Shown here in pieces: positions 1-12,751 of a stretch of 64,000 nucleotides of DNA. The position numbers were made by a program, and so were the translations under genes. The notes beneath the pieces were generated by a model, which was not told the origin of the DNA, did not search any database, and was given only the letters and a program-made list of their open reading frames with translations. Within the stretch, counting starts at the first letter, position 1; each line of letters opens with the position of its first letter. Origin of the DNA: Sinohyriopsis cumingii (lineage: Eukaryota; Mollusca; Bivalvia; Unionida; Unionidae). The stretch is from positions 17,064,043 through 17,128,042 of the forward strand of contig CM068839.1 in NCBI GenBank assembly GCA_028554795.2, given 5' to 3'.

Positions 1-2746
1 TACTGTTAGACCAAAGTCTCTTCCTTGATGCATGATCAGTGAAGCAATTTTTAAATAGAAGTGAGGAACTTATGCATGGAAATGGCATTAATGTTAATAA
101 AGGCATTTGGCTCATGACGAATCTTTTGCTAATGATCCAAATATAGTTCATTTGGTAAGCTTTAATTCAACACGAAGGCTCCAAAAGGAGACTGCTGGCT
201 TTCTGTGGTTCAGAACGTCTTTGGAAAACCATTCCTTTCCGTCTTTGCCAAGAAGTTTTACTGCTCTATTATGCTAGTAAGAGATGGCTCATTTGACTAT
301 GGAATACGCTCCCCAAATAACAGTTTCATTATTAGAAAGTAAATTGAATATATTTTGACCTCATTTATATCCTCCTAATCGGTTTTGCTGTCACCTACCT
401 CCAGCTATCATTCATCCTTGTCTTCTTCCTCTTCTTCTTCCATTTTCTCCTATCCTTTTTTTCTTCTCTACATCGATATTGGTTACGGTGTAGTATATTT
501 TATGTAGTAAAACAAGTTGAAGCAGGCTTTTATTAAATAATATTTGCATTACTTGTCGTAATTTATATCATAACTATTGACACTTATGTGTCTCCTGGGA
601 ATTTATTTCAACTGGCTCTAGATCAATACTGGCCAATTGATCCCATCCATTTTCATTGTTGTCAAGGTATCAAGGATCAAAGGTCATCAAAGTGTGTTCA
701 TACAACATAGCAAACACATAGGATAATTCCCTAACGTACAGAAGGTTTGTAGGTTGATGAATTGGATCATTTACAAACGGTCATATCGTATGCATCAACA
801 GCCATACAGACATCGAAGTGGAATAGCGCGTCATACTTGTATTTGTACCGTTCGATCGTTGTCAGGTTTGACATATACAGTTTAACATTTAATATATGAA
901 CTCTCCGAAATATCGTTTATCATCGTGTGTATCTATTATTTTCAGTTTTACAAAACGAAATTTTTATCATCATTTTAGTGGTGGATCTGTATTTGGTTGG
1001 AAACGGGTTCTAATTTCCTTTTGACTTTATCATTTAGATGCTTGAATTCGTGTTCCTTGATTATTTGTTTGTTTTTGACAACAACAAGAAAAAATGGCAA
1101 CAAAATTGATAACCCACGCAAAAGAGAATACCGAATTCATTTGCCAATCGATTTTGTTGGTAATACAACAATGTAATATAATATCGCCACGCTCCGTCTT
1201 AGGAAATATATTATACAATGTTTTTTTATATCTATAGAAATCTAAGTTTCTAAAATTAATGCAATGTACTAATAGATGTCATTAATTTGCAGTTGTTTTG
1301 ATTGGTTTTATCAATCACCTTTTTATTTTCTAATATTCGATACAAAAATATATTTCGATATCTTTGAATGCGTACTGTTTACTACGAATTAACGGAAAGC
1401 AAACCTAACCATGACGACTCAAACCACAAAGCTTTCTCTTGACACAGACATGTGAAGTCAAACTCAAAAATGAAATTGCTTGAATTTTCGTACGTTTCAA
1501 ACGAGAATATAAAAGCAAAGGTATAACGTTTACACTTGTCAATGTAAAGCTAATAATTCAGGTTATAATACATCAGGAAAGTTGTACAACTAACAATTCG
1601 ATTCCCTCATAAATTACTGCTGATCCATGAGACCCGATGATTCTTTTGTTGTTTTCTTTTCTCCTTTATCACCTGAGTAGTATAATGGATCATAAGACTC
1701 GAATATGGTTAGAAAAGAATTCACCTTTTTTAAAGGTAGAATTCAGTGCTGAGGAAAACACCACCCGCCTATGGTTTAGACCACTTAGCGAGGTTCATTC
1801 ACACAATTCAGAGAAGACATAGTGTACTCTAGTTGTAGATGCAAGTGCTAAATACAGTGCTTTCGTTTCGCAATTGTTTTTTATATTTCTAATTCACGAA
1901 TAATTTCGCAACAAAATGACAAAAAGGCTGTAAACTTGTGTACAAATTATGCATTGATTTTTTCCAATGATCATGAAATATGATACGTTTGCACAAACTC
2001 GATTTTCACGCTTTAATGCTACGATTTCTTTTATACGCCCACCAAATGGATATTGGATTCTAACTCATACAATGCTTTCAAACTGATGTCAAGCAAGATG
2101 GCTCTGACAATTATTTTCAATATCTCGAAAATCATTATTATTTATTAATATTTTTATGTGTATTTCTGTCTAATACAAAACTGATCAAAAGATTGGACAT
2201 TCGTACAGTATAATTTACTATTAAACAATATAGGATTATTAATGATAGTACTGAGTTATTGAATTTTAGCTTGTACATCTTCTTGTGGTCATATCTTTGT
2301 GGAATTTCCATTTACAAGTGAAGTGCATTTTCATAATCAAAAATTTTAAATAAAATACTCATATTGAGAACAATTACGTAATTCATAATTGGATAAACCG
2401 TGTAACTCTGATATGTACATGACCGGGCATAGAACAGTTTTGAAACACCGAGCAACATAAATCTAAAATTCCAAAAAATCGTTTGAAATTATGGAAAACT
2501 CTTCAAAACGTGTGCATAATAGCGCAATCTTTCATGCTTGATAAATGCGTTCCAGTGCAGTGAATATCAGATACATACCAATGCACCTATAGATGATTTC
2601 TGACTTGATGAAGAATGTACTAATGGAGCGAATATCGCGTACATGCTTATTTGTGCCTTGAATACGTATAGTTGACAAGACTGTCCAATTCATTGTTTAG
2701 AAACTGATTAACTGCTTTCCTTAAATTAAATGAATATTTTGATTTG

Positions 2747-2748
<2 letters not shown>
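1..2748. other. AT-rich sequence, no feature recognised
   Basis: Non-repetitive AT-rich DNA with only short open frames of 62 codons or fewer, none resembling a known protein. A pyrimidine-rich tract (CTT/TCC repeats) lies near 415-475. I see no tRNA-like, transposase-like or retroelement motif here. Confidence 0.6.

Positions 2749-2791
<43 letters not shown>
2749..2791. repeat. (AAT)n microsatellite
   Basis: About 14 uninterrupted copies of AAT/ATA. On the minus strand it gives a poly-leucine run inside a spurious open frame. Confidence 0.98.
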
Positions 2792-2793
<2 letters not shown>

Positions 2794-2799
2794 CTTTCT

Positions 2800-3690
2800 T
2801 TTCTGGGGATAATACGTTTGGTTCCTATTCATTTGGCTGATTTCACAAGAAGTCCGCAATAATAGGATGCTAAAACTTGAATTGCAAATAATGTGCACAA
2901 CAAGAACTTATACAAAAATCTTCTATGCAATCATGCAATATATTTAACACTCATATGTACGCATATTAAAACATACATAAGATATACACGCACGTTTGGA
3001 ACATGGGAAGGTTGTGGGGTATCCAAGTTAGGTATGCCAATATTGTTTGAGCAATGGCATAGCCAGAAAGAAGTAATTTAAGAAGTATCCTAGTCTGCGA
3101 ATAGAGTGATGGTGTTTGTTGAATATCATTCTACAATACTTATGCCGAATATGTTAAATATGTTTTCTATAGAAACGTCTTGAATTAGGCAAATGAAGAT
3201 TAAAATTAAAAAAATACCTAAGAGTGTGTGAATGAAATTTGGAAGCTGGAAAACAGAGCTTACTGACGTATTGTGGAGGGATTTTATGAAATGATTTATG
3301 TCAAAATAGCTTTAACGTACTGTACTCTATGTTTAAAATAACGAAAATGGGAGAATAGATAATCTTTGCTAGTAATAATTAGAGAGGTTTGTTTTTTGTT
3401 TGGAGTTTGAATATTTGACAAGATTAGCAGCATTACACATCTGAAGCGTAGGTTATGACACATACGAAGACTGTCTGTTCAATAAAGTTCTCCTGGAAGA
3501 TATTGCAGAGCATATGCCTTTAATTTGATTTTCCACGACAAATGCATAGCAATAATCACACATACAAAATTTGATTTCTGTCTTTTTTTTAGTTCACTGA
3601 TCAAATATATTGATATCCTCTAATTGTATTTATTCTTTATCCTGTTGTAATATAGTTTATTTTTCTGTGTTTAATTGCATTTATTTTTTT
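2800..3690. other. AT-rich sequence, no feature recognised
   Basis: No long open frame, tandem repeat or recognised element was seen between the (AAT)n tract and the LINE remnant to its right. Confidence 0.5.
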
Positions 3691-3719
3691 GGTTTATAAC
3701 TTCGACAACGTCCTATTAT

Positions 3720-4720
3720 AAGTATTGTTTGAAGAGAATGGATTACATTATCCATGATAGGTAAGGTTGTGTCATTCGTTAAAAATCAGTTTTTGTGACT
3801 GTCGTATGAAGTGGTAAATCAGTAATTAAAATGAAAATAGCAAAGGGCTAAGAATAGAGCCTTGATGGACTCCACTTTTAATATATCGTAAATATGTTGC
3901 ATTTACCTCCTAAACATGTTATCATTGTTGTTTTCCTGTTTTTTAAGAATCAAACCAAACAATCTAAGTAGTACTGATTTTTTAGTCCATGACTTGTTTT
4001 CAAGAATATTTCATGATCGATTAAATGAAACGCGTTTAAAATCTAAATACATTGCTCCATTTATTTAGCCATGTACCAAACAACGTTGTTAGGGCAGTGT
4101 TGCATGAATGCATTTTAGGGGAGCATGGACATGAACTATGTAGAAGATTATATTTCTGTAAAAATAGGTGTTGATGAAGGGCAACACTTTTAGATAAGTT
4201 TGATATAAATGATAATGGTCGATAATTGTTTGCTGACATCTTTAGCGTTGTTTAAAGACAGGGAACACTGGTTAGTTTTAAAATAGTTGGAATGAGTCCA
4301 GTATCAATACTTTACTTGTATTTTTCAAGATATGAATGAAAGGGGCAGCTACTTAAGCTGACAGTTTGAGAACCGGTGATATTTCGTCTAGTCAAGTTGC
4401 TCTGATGCCGTCAAGTTTCTCTACAATATCTTAACATCTTGAACACATGCAATAGATTTGGAATGCTATATGAGTTGTGTCTTTGAATCTACAGAATCAA
4501 TAACGAATGATAAGTCGTTTGATGCACAATAATACTTTAAAAGTATGGAAATTAATTGTATAAACTTAGTGTATGAGTCATGTGCAATACCTAACGGCTC
4601 TGTATGCTTAACGGTTGCTTTCTTTGAAGGCAAATTACGAACTTTTGATATTAAATTAAATTTACAAAAACTTTTCCGTATTTTTAAGCGGTTATTTTTT
4701 TCTGAAATAATCATGTGAAG
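3720..4720 (-). mobile_element. Degenerate LINE remnant, reverse transcriptase part
   Basis: Read on the minus strand this stretch keeps the order of LINE reverse transcriptase blocks across several frameshifts and stops. Near 4420-4340 it reads LDGIRAT*LDEISPVLKLS, the block before the fingers. At 4236-4205 it reads NNYRPLSFISNLSKS. Near 4120-4085 it reads HSCNTALT. At about 4025-3985 a shifted frame gives FHLIDHEIFLK, corresponding to the AFD-xx-DHEIL block with the catalytic Asp lost. At about 3880-3840 it reads GVHQGSILSPLLF, the VPQGS block with Pro to His. The open frame at 4714-4466 (NNRLKIRKSFCKFNLISK) fits the linker upstream of the RT. I did not find the FADD/YADD box or an endonuclease. 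The RT style resembles CR1/Rex/L2-type elements, but the clade call is weak. It is certainly inactive. Confidence 0.72.
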
Positions 4721-4959
4721 TTTTTCCCTTTAGCGTCTGGGATTGAACGTTTTACTATATTTGTGTGGGTTTTGTAACTTTGTGATAGAAATAGCACAGT
4801 TCCATGGTATCCCCTATTTCAGAGTTAGAATATCGCATTATGTGTGATTTGCTGAACTCGGCCTGTATTGAGGGTTGAATATTCTTAAGTCCATGCGTTT
4901 TGGTGATTATTCTCCTAACGGTTGTGCGCCATTTGGCAAGATCCATTTTGTTTCATTTT

Positions 4960-7900
4960 CTCGTTTTAATGATAATATCGTTGCAGCAAGGATAGTTGCA
5001 TACAGTTGTAAGGAATAAAGCTATATCGGTTTAGACACTGGACTTCCATTAACACGCGTTTTGTTTTAAAATGCTCATCGTGCTGCTGGTGATTAAATCT
5101 ATCGTCGTCCGCAGCGTCGTTGTTAGTAGGTGACGCAGTAGTGTTGGGCAGGACTTCAAGCAAAACGAGTGTACTGGAGTGATTGGCTTTAACCTTCTAC
5201 TTTTGCTTGCTACTGTGTTTTCTTTAAAATATTTGGTTTGTTATATTTAGTTTGTTATATTTTACTCAAGATTGTTATGGTGCCAAATGTCGTTGCGAAA
5301 TTTTCATATTGTGATGAAATTCAGCAAGCTGATAATTGATAATGTACATTTTGTCTCGGAGGCGTTTTACAAGGCAGTAATGGACTTTAGAATACGATTT
5401 GTGCTGCAGGAGAGTTGTACAATTTCTTTATCGACTTTATAGGAGATGATAAATGTCTGCAGTCAAAGCATAGCCAGGAAAGGATGTAATTTTATCTTCA
5501 CTTTCGATCCCTACGCAGTCGTCATGGAACCAGACCACGCAAGCTTGTATCATGCTTCAATTTATATCAATATACTTACAGTTTACATTGCAAATTATAT
5601 GTGTTGCTTTTTTGGTAGAATTTATTGATGTTTCACTTTGCTTAAGCTTTTTTTTTCTTTTGTTTATTCTGAGTCTGATGATTAGTATTTAATAATATTT
5701 TCGTTTTTTTAATTATGATTTGTGTTGCCAAAGATGCTTCTTTAGGCTGAGATGTAAGATGTTTGTTCAGTTACCTGGGTAATCTATTGTATAATTGTAT
5801 TTATAAATTGAGAATCAATCATGCTAGATATATACTTAATTATGTCAAACTTTAGGCTGATACTGGTGTTTGTTTCTGTACAGCCTGTTTCGTGGGTGTT
5901 TAAAGTGCTTGAGGCGTAAGTTACAGCGGACTGACGTAATGTGAGCAATGTCTTACCTAGAACTTTACCAATTTGTACTAATCTAAATCAGGAAATTTAC
6001 ACGGTATTAATGCAAGTCACTAATCTATTCAGTTTTCGTTATGTACAGTAATCCTTCAAGAATACTAACCGATCATATGGAACTGTAAGTACACCACTAT
6101 CAATACAGTAAGCGGCTCTGGTGATTGCCATTTTCTTTAAAATGTACCGCAATAGACTTTACTTAAACTAACCTTTGTGATCTCTACTAACACGGGATTC
6201 AACATGGCTGAACCTGTGAGAAGCAAATTCAAATAACTGAAACTATGCAAATTAGTCATTTAACATATTACTGTGCACGAATGCAAGACAAGCCGAATGA
6301 GAGAATTGTACGTACTATGTATTTTATTCTACATTTGCATTGCGGCAAGAGCCTCAATGGTATACCTTATTTGGATAATCGTGACACACACGTATTCTTA
6401 GTGATAAAATTGACAACAATGATTTATTTATGTAGGTTGTTTACCAATGATGTTTAAATGGTCATGCCGTAGCCAACCACCTCTTTTCTGATTATTACGA
6501 AGTCTTTATAAATTGCTGGGAAACAAAGCGACTTTTTTAGTGCTGTAACATGATTTAATTGATCCCGCAATTTACTGCTATGACTGAGACACATGTGTAT
6601 CCCACTTGTAAATATTCTATTAAACATTGACTCAAATACTCTTTAAAGATCACATTCCGTTCCTGCATGAGTTTGGATCGGAACTCTTTCTGCGTAGTAC
6701 CATATCACTAACCAGTCTTTTGTTCAGTTATATTTGCTTTGTTTTGCTTATGGTGGAAATTCGTACTAAAGTAGAGATGAATGACAAATTAACCGAATTC
6801 TTTATGGATTGGTAATTTTTTCAGTAGAATTTGTTTTGTAAAGACACGTTTCTAGTAGTCAACATTTCTAATCATTAGACGATAGTTTTCATGCACCGAA
6901 ATTTATAGAGACTCATTTGAGAATAAATTAAAGACTTGACAAATAAACCTCAGGAGAAAGGCAATTTTCTCTCCTTCACATAAATGATGATCTCTGTAAC
7001 TCTTACTATTTCTATCCACAACAAAACGATGCTTTACATTAACCATGTAATAGTTTACAGTTGCCTTTAAGCCGGAAATAGTGTTTACTTGATACTGGAT
7101 GCATTAAATTATCAATGGAATGCGCCAGTTTACAGTTGTGTGCTGAGCATACAGGACGCAATCTTGAGTATAGTAAACAATCCGATACCACGCAGCGTAC
7201 TCTCAAATTGACGGTACTTCGTTTGAAATTACCTACATTATCGTGTCTGGCTTGATGTGTATTATATAATCTGATATGTTATTATCAGTATATTTGACAT
7301 GAATATTTCTGACAGACAGTTATCTGTAGCCACCATGCCATTCAAACCGTTAACTTGTATATCTGTAACGTACCAATTTACGGTCGTTAAAGTAGCTCAA
7401 CGAACTGTCGAAATGCACCGTTTTTCATAATTTCTTAGGAGACAATTGAAACGAATGGGCAGTTAAACCATCCATCGTGACGTAAGCTAATAATACTGAT
7501 AAAAATATTTATAAATAGATCATATTCATGTTTATGTCAACATGAAAACCTTTTTAGTTACAGTACCCGTTTAATGTTAACGAGCAAAGGGAGCTAATCG
7601 TCAGATTAGAATGATCTCTCTCTATTTGAGCCTCTATTATAGGTTATTATGTTGTTCGTGAATGACATCATCTTCGAACGAGAGAATCAGCAAATGACTC
7701 GTGTAATCAAATAAATTCTTTTGGGCAATACAACTTCAAAAGGAGATTGAATTGTCAGCTACGTTTGAGTACAATCAAATGTTCACAGTGCGACATTCCC
7801 TCTTTATTATTTAATCACGAAGTTTTAAGAAGATAAAGTAGTTGTTTATATTCTTTTGAAACTGATTTGTTAAGGATATATACCTTTTGTTGTAGATAAT

Positions 7901-8570
7901 ATTATTGAAATGCATCTCTGACGTGCACGTTATTAAAGAACTTTGATAGCAGTAAATATTGTCCTGAACTTAGATCGATTAGAGCTTCTTTTCCGATAAA
8001 GTATCTATCCAAACGTATTCCACAATTCAATACATTTATGAATAGCTTAGACACGTGCGGATTCTTCCAACGCGCGTCTAGTCATCCAATCAAATTCTGT
8101 TAGGAGGGAGGACGTAAAGGAGTGTCTGATAACCGTTCTGTTTATAAATGTTGCCGATGACAATTAGGCAATGGGGAATAATCATATGGACGATGAAAAA
8201 TGGTATAAGTGTGATAAAGACATTTGTCAACAGTTGATATAATCCAATATATCATTTATTATTTATGTGCCTTTTACTGAACGTGTGGCTGTAGCGACCG
8301 TCTGGAATAAGTTTAGAGTATTCTTACTCCGTTGACAGTCTTGGAATACTTAGAATATTCATGTATGAACAGAAATTCCCCAAATAAGGTAAGTTAAAAT
8401 TTTCATAAAGCTTTAAATTGATAATATGGTTCCTGCATATGTTTACTGAGCGTTATAAAAATTTGTATTGAAGTCTTCGAATAGCGTGTACATTTTATTA
8501 TTTTTGGAGTATGAGTATGGTTATTAATATGTTAACGCTCATCCAATCACATTCTATTAAAATGAAGAAC
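4960..8570. other. AT-rich sequence, no feature recognised
   Basis: No motif-bearing open frame was found. Minus-strand frames at 5163-4966 and 4946-4755 lie just upstream of the LINE remnant and could be its 5' part, but I could not match them to endonuclease or ORF1 motifs. The rest (5.2-8.57 kb) looks like unique or very old sequence. Confidence 0.5.
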
Positions 8571-8571
8571 T

Positions 8572-8653
8572 TATTTATTTATTTATTATTATTATTATTG
8601 TTATTATTATTTCTGTTATTATTATTATTATTACTATTGTTATTATTATTACT
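8572..8653. repeat. (TTA)n microsatellite, imperfect
   Basis: About 27 TTA-type triplets interrupted by TTG, TTTC and TTAC variants, preceded by short TTTA units. Confidence 0.95.
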
Positions 8654-8913
8654 GATATGACTGAAGTCTACTACTGCACTTAGTAATTATTTTCATCGTC
8701 AACATCAATATATTTCAACTATCCGATAATATATCGCAGTTCTTATCACCCTCACTGTCACGTGTTTAAAATGTTGGTATTGTATGTTTTTTTTACATTC
8801 TTTTTGGTTACATTTGCATTCTTTATATTTGTGTTCCCTCTGTCTTTCTTCGTCTCAGACGTTTTAGTAAAAATATGTTCGCCTGTACGGTTCACGAAAT
8901 AATATATCGTTTT

Positions 8914-9045
8914 GAACAGGGAAATCATGTTGTAATTGTAAAGAACAGGGGAATCGTTTTAAATAGCATCGAACATGGGAATCGTTTTGAAATTGCTTCG
9001 AAGTGTGAAAACGTTTTGAATTAACATCGAACGGTGCAAACATTG
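8914..9045. repeat. Short degenerate tandem repeat, ~29 bp unit
   Basis: Four to five diverged units of the form GAACAKGGGAATCRTTTTGAA begin near 8916, 8943, 8970, 9000 and 9029. The first units are better preserved than the last. Confidence 0.75.
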
Positions 9046-9345
9046 TGCAATCGCAGATGATTTTTTAAAAATCTATAACTGTCATCGTACTTGCCTTCAT
9101 TTATTTAATTAATGGACAACAAACGATTTCAAATACAAATTTGACAGAGTAAATCTAAATTGAAATTATCAACTAACTGATCTTGCGACTTTTACTAAGA
9201 TTGAAGATGTTAATCATTAATGATTGATCAGTTTGTTGCTTTTTAACGGCCTTGGAGGTGTTAATCATGGATGCTTTATTGATTTATTGGTTATTGACGT
9301 CACTTGTAGCACAATGTACATCTACAATGAGGAGGATGTTGGAAG

Positions 9346-9424
9346 CAAATGCCTAAGAACACGCGACCCTTGATTTACGAGTCTGACATTCTAACAACTG
9401 AACTGCGGCTCTGTTCAGTCACTG
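9346..9424 (-). mobile_element. tRNA-Thr-like SINE head (decayed)
   Basis: On the minus strand the sequence reads like a tRNA: a D-arm-like segment (CAGTTCAGTTGTTAGAATG), an anticodon-like CGT in ...CAGACTCGTAA..., and GGGTCGCGTGTTC leading to a degenerate B box. The acceptor and T stems are not conserved well enough for a functional tRNA. It is best read as the head of an old tRNA-derived SINE or a tRNA pseudogene. The 3' limit of the element is not visible. Confidence 0.5.
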
Positions 9425-9449
9425 TATCTTTCAATTGTGTAAAGCCTTA

Positions 9450-10230
9450 CAGAAAGTAGCATTAAACAACAACATTACTCTTGTAGAAATTGGTACGTAT
9501 AAGAGTTAGCTCCCATACACCATTTGTGATTGTGACATTGATATGTGCTCAGCATCGTGGAACATGTAATATTTACAGTTACAGGAGCAGATCTAGGGAT
9601 GTGGGGATGGGGTATGGTTGAGTGGGAAGGGAAACAACATAATACTCCAGGGTCCAAATATTTGTCATATGTAAAATCTGTGAAAGATTGATTTACTAAG
9701 TATTTTCACGCAAATATATAACCACAGGAATTCAAGACAATTCAAATGGGGTGACATAAAATAAATGTGTAAATTGTGCGCAGTTTTCATTGGATTATCT
9801 CTGCGGATTGGAGCCTCAGACTTAGAAGCCTGAAGTAAGCTAATCGTAAGCTAAACATTTGTATGACTGTCTGGTTTCCTGTGCTGCCACTTGCTGAGAA
9901 TCTGAGGAGTTATGTGCAACCGTTTGCCAGAACTATATGTAAGGTTGTCATCCTAAAATAATTATAGTTACATGCACATTTAAAAACAGTAAGTGTATCT
10001 TTCATTTACACACACAATTAATACTGTAGCGGCAACATATTATATTTCTAAATCTTATTCCAAAACGTCCGAATGTAAAAGTATTATTTTTTTTACCTTG
10101 GTGGTGGTGGTTTGTATTTGGAATGATATAAAGTATTCTTATTTGACAAATAATTTTATAAATATCGTATCAAATGGCGCTTCCGGTCCCTCTCACGGCA
10201 AAATCAAACTGTGATTACAATATTAGCCTG
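9450..10230. other. No feature recognised
   Basis: A moderately AT-rich interval between the tRNA-like head and the 54 bp array. Open frames here (60 and 73 codons) carry no recognisable motif. Confidence 0.5.
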
Positions 10231-11114
10231 AGAAAGATACAGTTGCATCTTAAAGCTGTTACATTCATGTGCGATATTCAGGTATCAGGTATCTTTACAC
10301 ATGACACATCTTATGGCTGTTAGAGTCATGTGTAATAGTCACTTATCTTTACACAGTACATATAGTTATGTGTAATAGTCGGGTATCTTTACACAGTACA
10401 CATCTTAAAATTGTTTAATTCGTGTGTAGTAGTCTTTACCAAGTACGCGTCTTTAGCCTGTTACAATCGTGTGTGTTAGTGAGGTTTCTTTATACAGTAC
10501 TTATCTTTAATCTGTGACAATCTTGTGTAATAATCAGGTATCTTTATCAAGTGCGCATCTTTAGCCTGTTAGAATCCTGTGTAATAGTCAGATTTCTTTA
10601 TGCAGTACTTATCTTTAATCTTCAACAATCCTGTACAATAGTCAGGTATCCTTAAACGGTTCACATCTTCAGACTCATGTCTGTAATAGTCAGGTGTCTT
10701 TACAAAGTACATATCTTTAATCTGTTAAAATCATATATAATATTCGGTCATCTTTCCACAGTACGCATCTTATACGTTTTACAATCAGGTGTAGAACGAT
10801 ATCTTTACAAAGTGCACTTCTCAAGGCTATTACATTCATTTGTAATAATCAGTTATCTATACACAGTACACATTGTAAGGCTGTTACAGGCATGTGCAAT
10901 GGCTTTTAATCTGTTCACAGTACAATTATTAATGATGTCATAATGATATGTACTAGACAGGTATATTTACACAAAGCATATGTTCAGGTTATTACAATAA
11001 TGTGTAATTGTCTGGTATCTTTACAATGTTCGCATCTTCAAGATGTTACGATCACGTGGAATAGTTAGGTATAATTACAATGTGCACATCTTAAAGCTGT
11101 TACAAGTTTAGCAT

Positions 11115-11156
11115 ATCACGTGCTGAAAACTGGCGTTAAATCATACAACAACAACA
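11115..11156 (+). mobile_element. 3' tail fragment of SINE family 2
   Basis: GCTGAAAACTGGCGTTAAAT followed by CATACAACAACAAC matches the 3' end of the complete SINE immediately downstream (GCTGAAAACTCGTTAAATCA at 11384). It is therefore a severely 5'-truncated earlier copy of the same family in the same array. Confidence 0.75.
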
Positions 11157-11169
11157 GTGTAATAGTCGG

Positions 11170-11408
11170 GGTCCCGAGTAACCGAGTGGTCTAAAGCGTT
11201 CACCGCTCCGGATCACTACCATCTCACCTATGTCTGGTGGGTTCGAGTCTCAGGTTTGGCTTGCGTGGGTACGTGAGAAAGCTTGCCAGTAGCTTCTCGT
11301 GGGTCGGCGTTTCTTCCCCGGGTTTTCCACAATTCTTCATCCATCAGTTATATTTGCCGACATGTACAGTGTACAGCCTATTATTTGCTGAAAACTCGTT
11401 AAATCATA
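11170..11408 (+). mobile_element. tRNA-derived SINE, family 2 (Leu/Ser-like head)
   Basis: The head reads GGTCCCGAGTAACCGAGTGG then TCTAAAGCG, a Leu/Ser-tRNA-like start with an A-box-like element. The B box GGTTCGAGTCT lies at 11239-11250. The body (TTCTCGTGGGTCGGCGTTTC ... CCCGGGTTTTCC) recurs in the minus-strand copies at 12752-13003 and 25417-25600. It ends with TTAAATCATACAATAACAAA. The element sits inside the 54 bp array. The array motif TGTAATAGTC before it and TGCAGTAGTC after it may be a diverged target-site duplication. Confidence 0.85.
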
Positions 11409-11769
11409 CAATAACAAATGTGCAGTAGTCAGGTATGTTTACACAGCTCACGTCTTAAGCCTTCAAACTCATGCGTAATGGTCAGGTATCTTTACACAGT
11501 ATAAGTCTTAAGCCTGTTACAGTCATGTGTAATGGTCAGGTATCTTTACACAGTATAAGTCTTAAGCCTATTACAATCATGTGTAATGGTCAGGTATCTT
11601 TACACAGTATAAGTCTTCAGCCTGCTACAATCATGTGTACATGTCTTAAGACTGTGAACTTGTAGTCAGATATGTTTTACACATTACACGTCATAAGATT
11701 TTATAATCAGGTTTAATAATGTATTTGTTTTCACAGGACACATCATCCTGGGTTCTGAAATTGTTTTTG

Positions 11770-12230
11770 GTTCTTTGTTGTTTAATCGACACATGTAGAA
11801 TGAGGAAACCTTTCGATACTCGTCATCCAGTTATCGTTTATTGATAATTCAGTTGATCAACACGGACCAATCAGACTCCAAGTCATTACATCGTAACATG
11901 TGGAAGGATACAAATACAAATTCATATTATCGGAATTTAGCCTCTTTCGTCGTACTCTGGAAAATGTAGTTTGGTTCATATCCAGTTGCAATTTCAAATA
12001 GTTTCTGCAGATTAGTGCAATAACATCTCAAATTATATAGACGGTGACACCGGAATTTAATTGAAGTTGATATTTGATTGGTATGTTATAACAGTACAGT
12101 ACTAGATGTCTCTGAGAAAGTTTTAGTTTAGTATTTATGACACTTATTTGCTTTTGCTTCGTGTATTGTTAAGTACTTCAAAATGATTCTGAATGCAGTA
12201 AAATATGTATTTAATGTGCGTGATACAGAC
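11770..12230. other. No feature recognised
   Basis: A spacer between the 54 bp and 37 bp arrays. A TTGTTGTTTAATCGACAC stretch near 11780 resembles a SINE tail, but no head or body could be followed. Confidence 0.4.
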
Positions 12231-12235
12231 TGGAC

Positions 12236-12572
12236 AGTTTGCAATCTCTAAGTAACACATATATCAATGGATAGTTTGAAATCTTTAAGTAATGAATATA
12301 TCAATGGACAGTTCTAGCTCTTTAAGTAACGCACATATCAGTGGACAGGTTTAACTCTTTAAGTAACGCATATATCAGCGGACAGTTTGAACTCTTTAAA
12401 TAACGAAGATATCAATGGACTGTTCTATCTCTTTAAGTAACACATATATCAATGGACAGGTTTAACTCTTTAAGTAACGCAAATATCAATGAACAGTTTG
12501 AACTCTTTAAGTAACGTAGATATCAATGGACAGTTAGAACTCTTTAAGTAACGAAGAAATTAATGGACAGTT
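12236..12572. repeat. Minisatellite array, 37 bp unit, ~9 copies
   Basis: The unit is AGTAACRCATATATCAATGG followed by ACAGTTTGAACTCTTTA, with starts 37 bp apart (12251, 12288, 12325 and so on). Units differ by scattered substitutions. The array ends in a degraded copy near 12570. Confidence 0.95.
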
Positions 12573-12751
12573 CTAGTTAGATTATTAAGATCGCGATTTA
12601 ATACAAGGTGTTCATCAATGGTGTTTTACATTAGGAATTTCACTATTTCGTTTAATTTTTTATTTATTGAAAGTGTGTCAAACTTTCCTCAGATAAAGTG
12701 TTATTAATAGCCAATGAGCGAATTCCGATTTATAATTAAATGAAATACATA

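Larger units (their letters stand above)
10240..11760. repeat. Minisatellite array, ~54 bp unit, interrupted by a SINE
   Basis: Repeated blocks of the form GTGTAATRGTCAGGTATCTT followed by TACACAGTAYA, CATCTTAAGCCTGTTACA and ATCAT run through the interval. The period is exactly 54 bp in the best-conserved stretch (starts near 11476, 11530 and 11584), and older units at 10240-11100 have drifted. Because 54 is a multiple of 3 the plus strand shows an open 18-residue repeat at 11471-11640, which I treat as a by-product. A SINE and a SINE tail split the array between about 11115 and 11408. Confidence 0.92.

Noticed and set aside
2647-2898. 83-codon minus frame with a poly-leucine run
   Set aside because: The leucines come from the (AAT)n microsatellite, and flanking residues show no motif.
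4755-5163. Two minus frames upstream of the LINE remnant as possible endonuclease or ORF1
   Set aside because: I could not find GDFN, SDH or zinc-knuckle motifs there, so the element was bounded at about 4720.
10240-12590. Regular repeats considered as a CRISPR array
   Set aside because: Units abut directly with no unique spacers of constant length. The host is eukaryotic and there are no cas genes. They are minisatellites.
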